Assembly (NCBI GenBank): GCA_009996555.1
Contig: JAACZX010000515.1
Coordinates: forward strand, 1-7,086
Direction of reading: 5' to 3'
DNA from: Chitinophagaceae bacterium
Lineage (GTDB): Bacteria; Bacteroidota; Bacteroidia; Chitinophagales; Chitinophagaceae
DNA: 7,086 nucleotides
The notes under the pieces were generated by a model. The model had not been told where the DNA came from, searched no databases, and was given only the letters and a program-made list of their open reading frames with translations. Below, piece by piece: positions 5,818 to 7,086 of the stretch (positions are counted from its first letter, which is position 1; each line of letters opens with the position of its first letter). Made by a program: the position numbers and the translations under genes.

Positions 5818-6303
5818 TTAGAAAGTGTAACGGATCGCAAGTCCACCCCAGTTACCGTAAAAACCACCATAGGTTCCAAATTCATAAGAAGGCTGCCAGT
5901 CAATTGACATGTTGATCGGTGCTCCTCTGAACTTATAGTCCAAACCTAACACACCATCAATACCTGCAATTGCATTGCCTCTGTAACCTGGATATTCTCT
6001 TCTCCAGTAACGGTCGTTCCAGAAACCTACGTGTGCACCGGGACCAACATACCATTTTAAACCGGGTGCTCCGCTGAAATTACCATGAAACTCATACAAA
6101 CCGGTAATGCGCATACCATCTCTCCAGAAATAAGCAAGCCCTTCTAATGCTGCATTGCTCTTCACAAAATGTTTAACTGTAATGGCTCCGCCCGGATAAA
6201 ACTTTACACCTAATGCCGTTTTGTAACTACTGCCTTTTGCCTGTGCGTTTGCAAACTGTACGCTTAAAAAAAGCGCAACGGTTGCGATGATAACCTTTTT
6301 CAT
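5818..6303 (-). CDS. small secreted outer-membrane beta-barrel-like protein
   Basis: This 161-residue protein starts with a clear Sec signal peptide: MKKVIIATVALFLSVQFANA with an ANA cleavage site before Q21. The mature part is rich in glycine and aromatic residues and shows alternating strand patterns, for example TALGVKFYPGGAITVKHFV (29-47), GLKWYVGPGAHVGFW (81-95), AIAGIDGVLGLDYKF (111-125) and INMSIDWQPSYEFG (130-143). It ends in GLAIRYTF, a terminal phenylalanine typical of outer-membrane barrels inserted by the Bam machinery. The size suggests about eight strands. There is no cysteine lipobox. It resembles small conserved Bacteroidota proteins of unknown role; I cannot name a function. 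It is transcribed alone: a sigma-54-like promoter lies upstream and a strong terminator directly downstream. Confidence 0.85.
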   Translation of the reverse strand: MKKVIIATVALFLSVQFANAQAKGSSYKTALGVKFYPGGAITVKHFVKSNAALEGLAYFWRDGMRITGLYEFHGNFSGAPGLKWYVGPGAHVGFWNDRYWRREYPGYRGNAIAGIDGVLGLDYKFRGAPINMSIDWQPSYEFGTYGGFYGNWGGLAIRYTF

Positions 6304-6338
6304 AAATGTGAGTTTTAGATATAGAGATACCCCTGATT

Positions 6339-6355
6339 TGTAAAAACCATGCCAA
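6339..6355 (-). promoter_or_regulatory. sigma-54-type promoter of the beta-barrel gene
   Basis: The minus strand reads TTGGCATGGTTTTTACA, which fits the sigma-54 consensus YTGGCACGRNNNTTGCW at 15 of 17 positions with correct -24/-12 spacing; the GG of the -24 box is intact and the -12 GC is AC. Transcription would start near 6328, about 24 nt before the start codon. Sigma-54 promoters need an AAA+ activator, which is not encoded in this window. The site is a motif match only. Confidence 0.55.
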
Positions 6356-6400
6356 AATTTACTTCAACCGGCAGGAATCAGTCTATTGCTCTGAATCTGT

Positions 6401-6408
6401 TACCTTTG
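6401..6408 (+). promoter_or_regulatory. rimO: -7 element of the rimO promoter
   Basis: TACCTTTG matches the Bacteroidota -7 consensus TAnnTTTG exactly and lies 33 bp before the rimO start codon. I see no good TTG at the matching -33 distance, so the upstream half is weak. The leader would be about 25-30 nt, without a Shine-Dalgarno sequence. Confidence 0.55.
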
Positions 6409-6440
6409 CAGGCTGTGAGAAAAAGGGCAAAAACTGTTAC

Positions 6441-6797
6441 ATGAAAAGTAAAACATTAAAAAAAGACAAGGTAAACATCATTACACTGGGCTGCAGCAAG
6501 AATATGGTGGACAGCGAAGTGCTGAGCGGACAGCTGCTGGCAAATGAAATTGATGTGGTGCATGAAAGTGCGAAGAAGGATCACAATATTGTGATTGTAA
6601 ATACCTGTGGCTTTATTGATAAAGCAAAAGAAGAAAGCATCAATACCATTCTTGACCAGGTGGAATTAAAACGCCGTGGCAAGCTGGATAAAGTAATTGT
6701 GACAGGTTGCCTCAGTGAACGTTATAAGAACAACCTTGAAACGGAAATACCAGAGGTAGATGCGTTTTATGGTACCCATGATCTTAAAACAGTTTGA
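6441..6797 (+). CDS. rimO: RimO N-terminal part, cut by a frameshift
   Basis: RimO is the radical SAM methylthiotransferase that adds a methylthio group to an aspartate of ribosomal protein S12. These 118 residues are its MTTase (UPF0004) domain, with the landmarks ITLGCSKNMVDSEVLSGQLL (14-33), IVNTCGFIDKAKEESINTIL (52-71) and VTGCLSERY (87-95). C18, C56 and C90 are the three ligands of the auxiliary [4Fe-4S] cluster. The frame then reads YGTHDLKTV and stops at TGA (6795-6797), whereas the homologous protein continues straight into the radical SAM domain. That continuation is found here in the +1 frame from 6778. Intact RimO is about 430-440 residues. Either this strain has a broken rimO, or a small deletion or sequencing error sits near 6777-6797. 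The start at 6441 is the only ATG that keeps the whole domain. Confidence 0.9.
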   Translation: MKSKTLKKDKVNIITLGCSKNMVDSEVLSGQLLANEIDVVHESAKKDHNIVIVNTCGFIDKAKEESINTILDQVELKRRGKLDKVIVTGCLSERYKNNLETEIPEVDAFYGTHDLKTV

Positions 6798-7086
6798 AGC
6801 AGATTATAAAACCGAACTGGTAGGTGAGCGTTTGCTGGCAACACCATCGCACTACGCTTATTTAAAGATCAGCGAAGGTTGTAACCGCACTTGTTCGTTT
6901 TGTGCTATTCCGCTCATGCGTGGTCAGCATGTAAGTAAGAGCATGGATGACCTGGTGAAAGAAGCAGAAGGATTGGTGAAGAAAGGTGTGAAGGAAGTAA
7001 TGCTGATTGCACAGGAATTAACATACTACGGCCTGGATCTGTACAAGAAAAGAATGCTGGGCGATTTAATGCATCGTTTAGCTGAT
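6778..7086 (+). CDS. rimO: RimO radical SAM part, other frame, incomplete at right edge
   Basis: The frame from ATG at 6778 is open to the window edge (103 codons). It reads MILKQFEADYKTELVGERLL, then TPSHYAYLKISEGCNRTCSF, giving the radical SAM motif CNRTCSFC (C35, C39, C42), then AIPLMRGQHVSKSMDDLVKE and VMLIAQELTYYGLDLY. These are standard RimO sequences and leave no doubt about identity. The ORF overlaps the N-terminal part by 20 bp. The ATG at 6778 lies exactly in the overlap, so re-initiation to give a separate radical SAM polypeptide is possible, but it may equally be chance and the residues MILKQF simply part of the original protein. The TRAM domain would be beyond the edge. Confidence 0.85.
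   Translation, partial: MILKQFEADYKTELVGERLLATPSHYAYLKISEGCNRTCSFCAIPLMRGQHVSKSMDDLVKEAEGLVKKGVKEVMLIAQELTYYGLDLYKKRMLGDLMHRLAD

Noticed and set aside
6785..6798. GTT TGA as a programmed +1 frameshift site in rimO, like that of prfB
   Set aside because: No upstream Shine-Dalgarno-like stimulator, rimO is not known to use one, and the restored product would lack several linker residues. A deletion or sequencing error is simpler.

Overview
The window looks like chromosomal DNA of a Bacteroidota bacterium, most likely Chitinophagaceae. The evidence is the protein families, starts without Shine-Dalgarno sequences, AT-rich gaps and promoter elements of the Bacteroidota type (-7 TAnnTTTG). The family-level assignment is a judgement from recalled protein similarity, not a database search. 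Almost everything is on the minus strand; only rimO at the right edge is on the plus strand.

Positions 1-2214 hold a compact minus-strand operon of five genes: an ArsR-type repressor, an AHSA1/SRPBCC protein, a DoxX-like membrane protein, a YdeI/DUF1801 protein and a DUF4256 protein that runs off the left edge. Gaps between genes are only 5-21 bp. The promoter in front of the repressor gene carries two copies of an 18-bp palindrome, one between the -33 and -7 elements and one over the -7 end and the start region. This is a clear picture of autorepression of the whole operon.

Positions 2215-3743 are a loose accessory stretch. It holds a 54-codon basic small gene, a small unknown protein with an RPGMYL motif, a DUF4265 protein, a possible remnant reading frame, and a 133-bp segment bounded by a 7-bp inverted repeat next to polX.

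Positions 3744-5390 encode a PolX-type protein with helix-hairpin-helix motifs, a polymerase palm that has lost its three catalytic aspartates, and a complete PHP metal site. It is probably a PHP nuclease or phosphoesterase rather than a polymerase. The 427-bp gap to its right carries a palindrome upstream of polX and two minus-strand intrinsic terminators about 150 bp apart.

Positions 5818-6440 hold a small secreted beta-barrel-like protein read leftwards from a good sigma-54-type promoter. Divergent from it is rimO (ribosomal protein S12 methylthiotransferase), which has a consensus -7 element. rimO is interrupted by a frameshift at about 6778-6797, just between its MTTase domain and its radical SAM domain. 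The downstream part is still open at the right edge.
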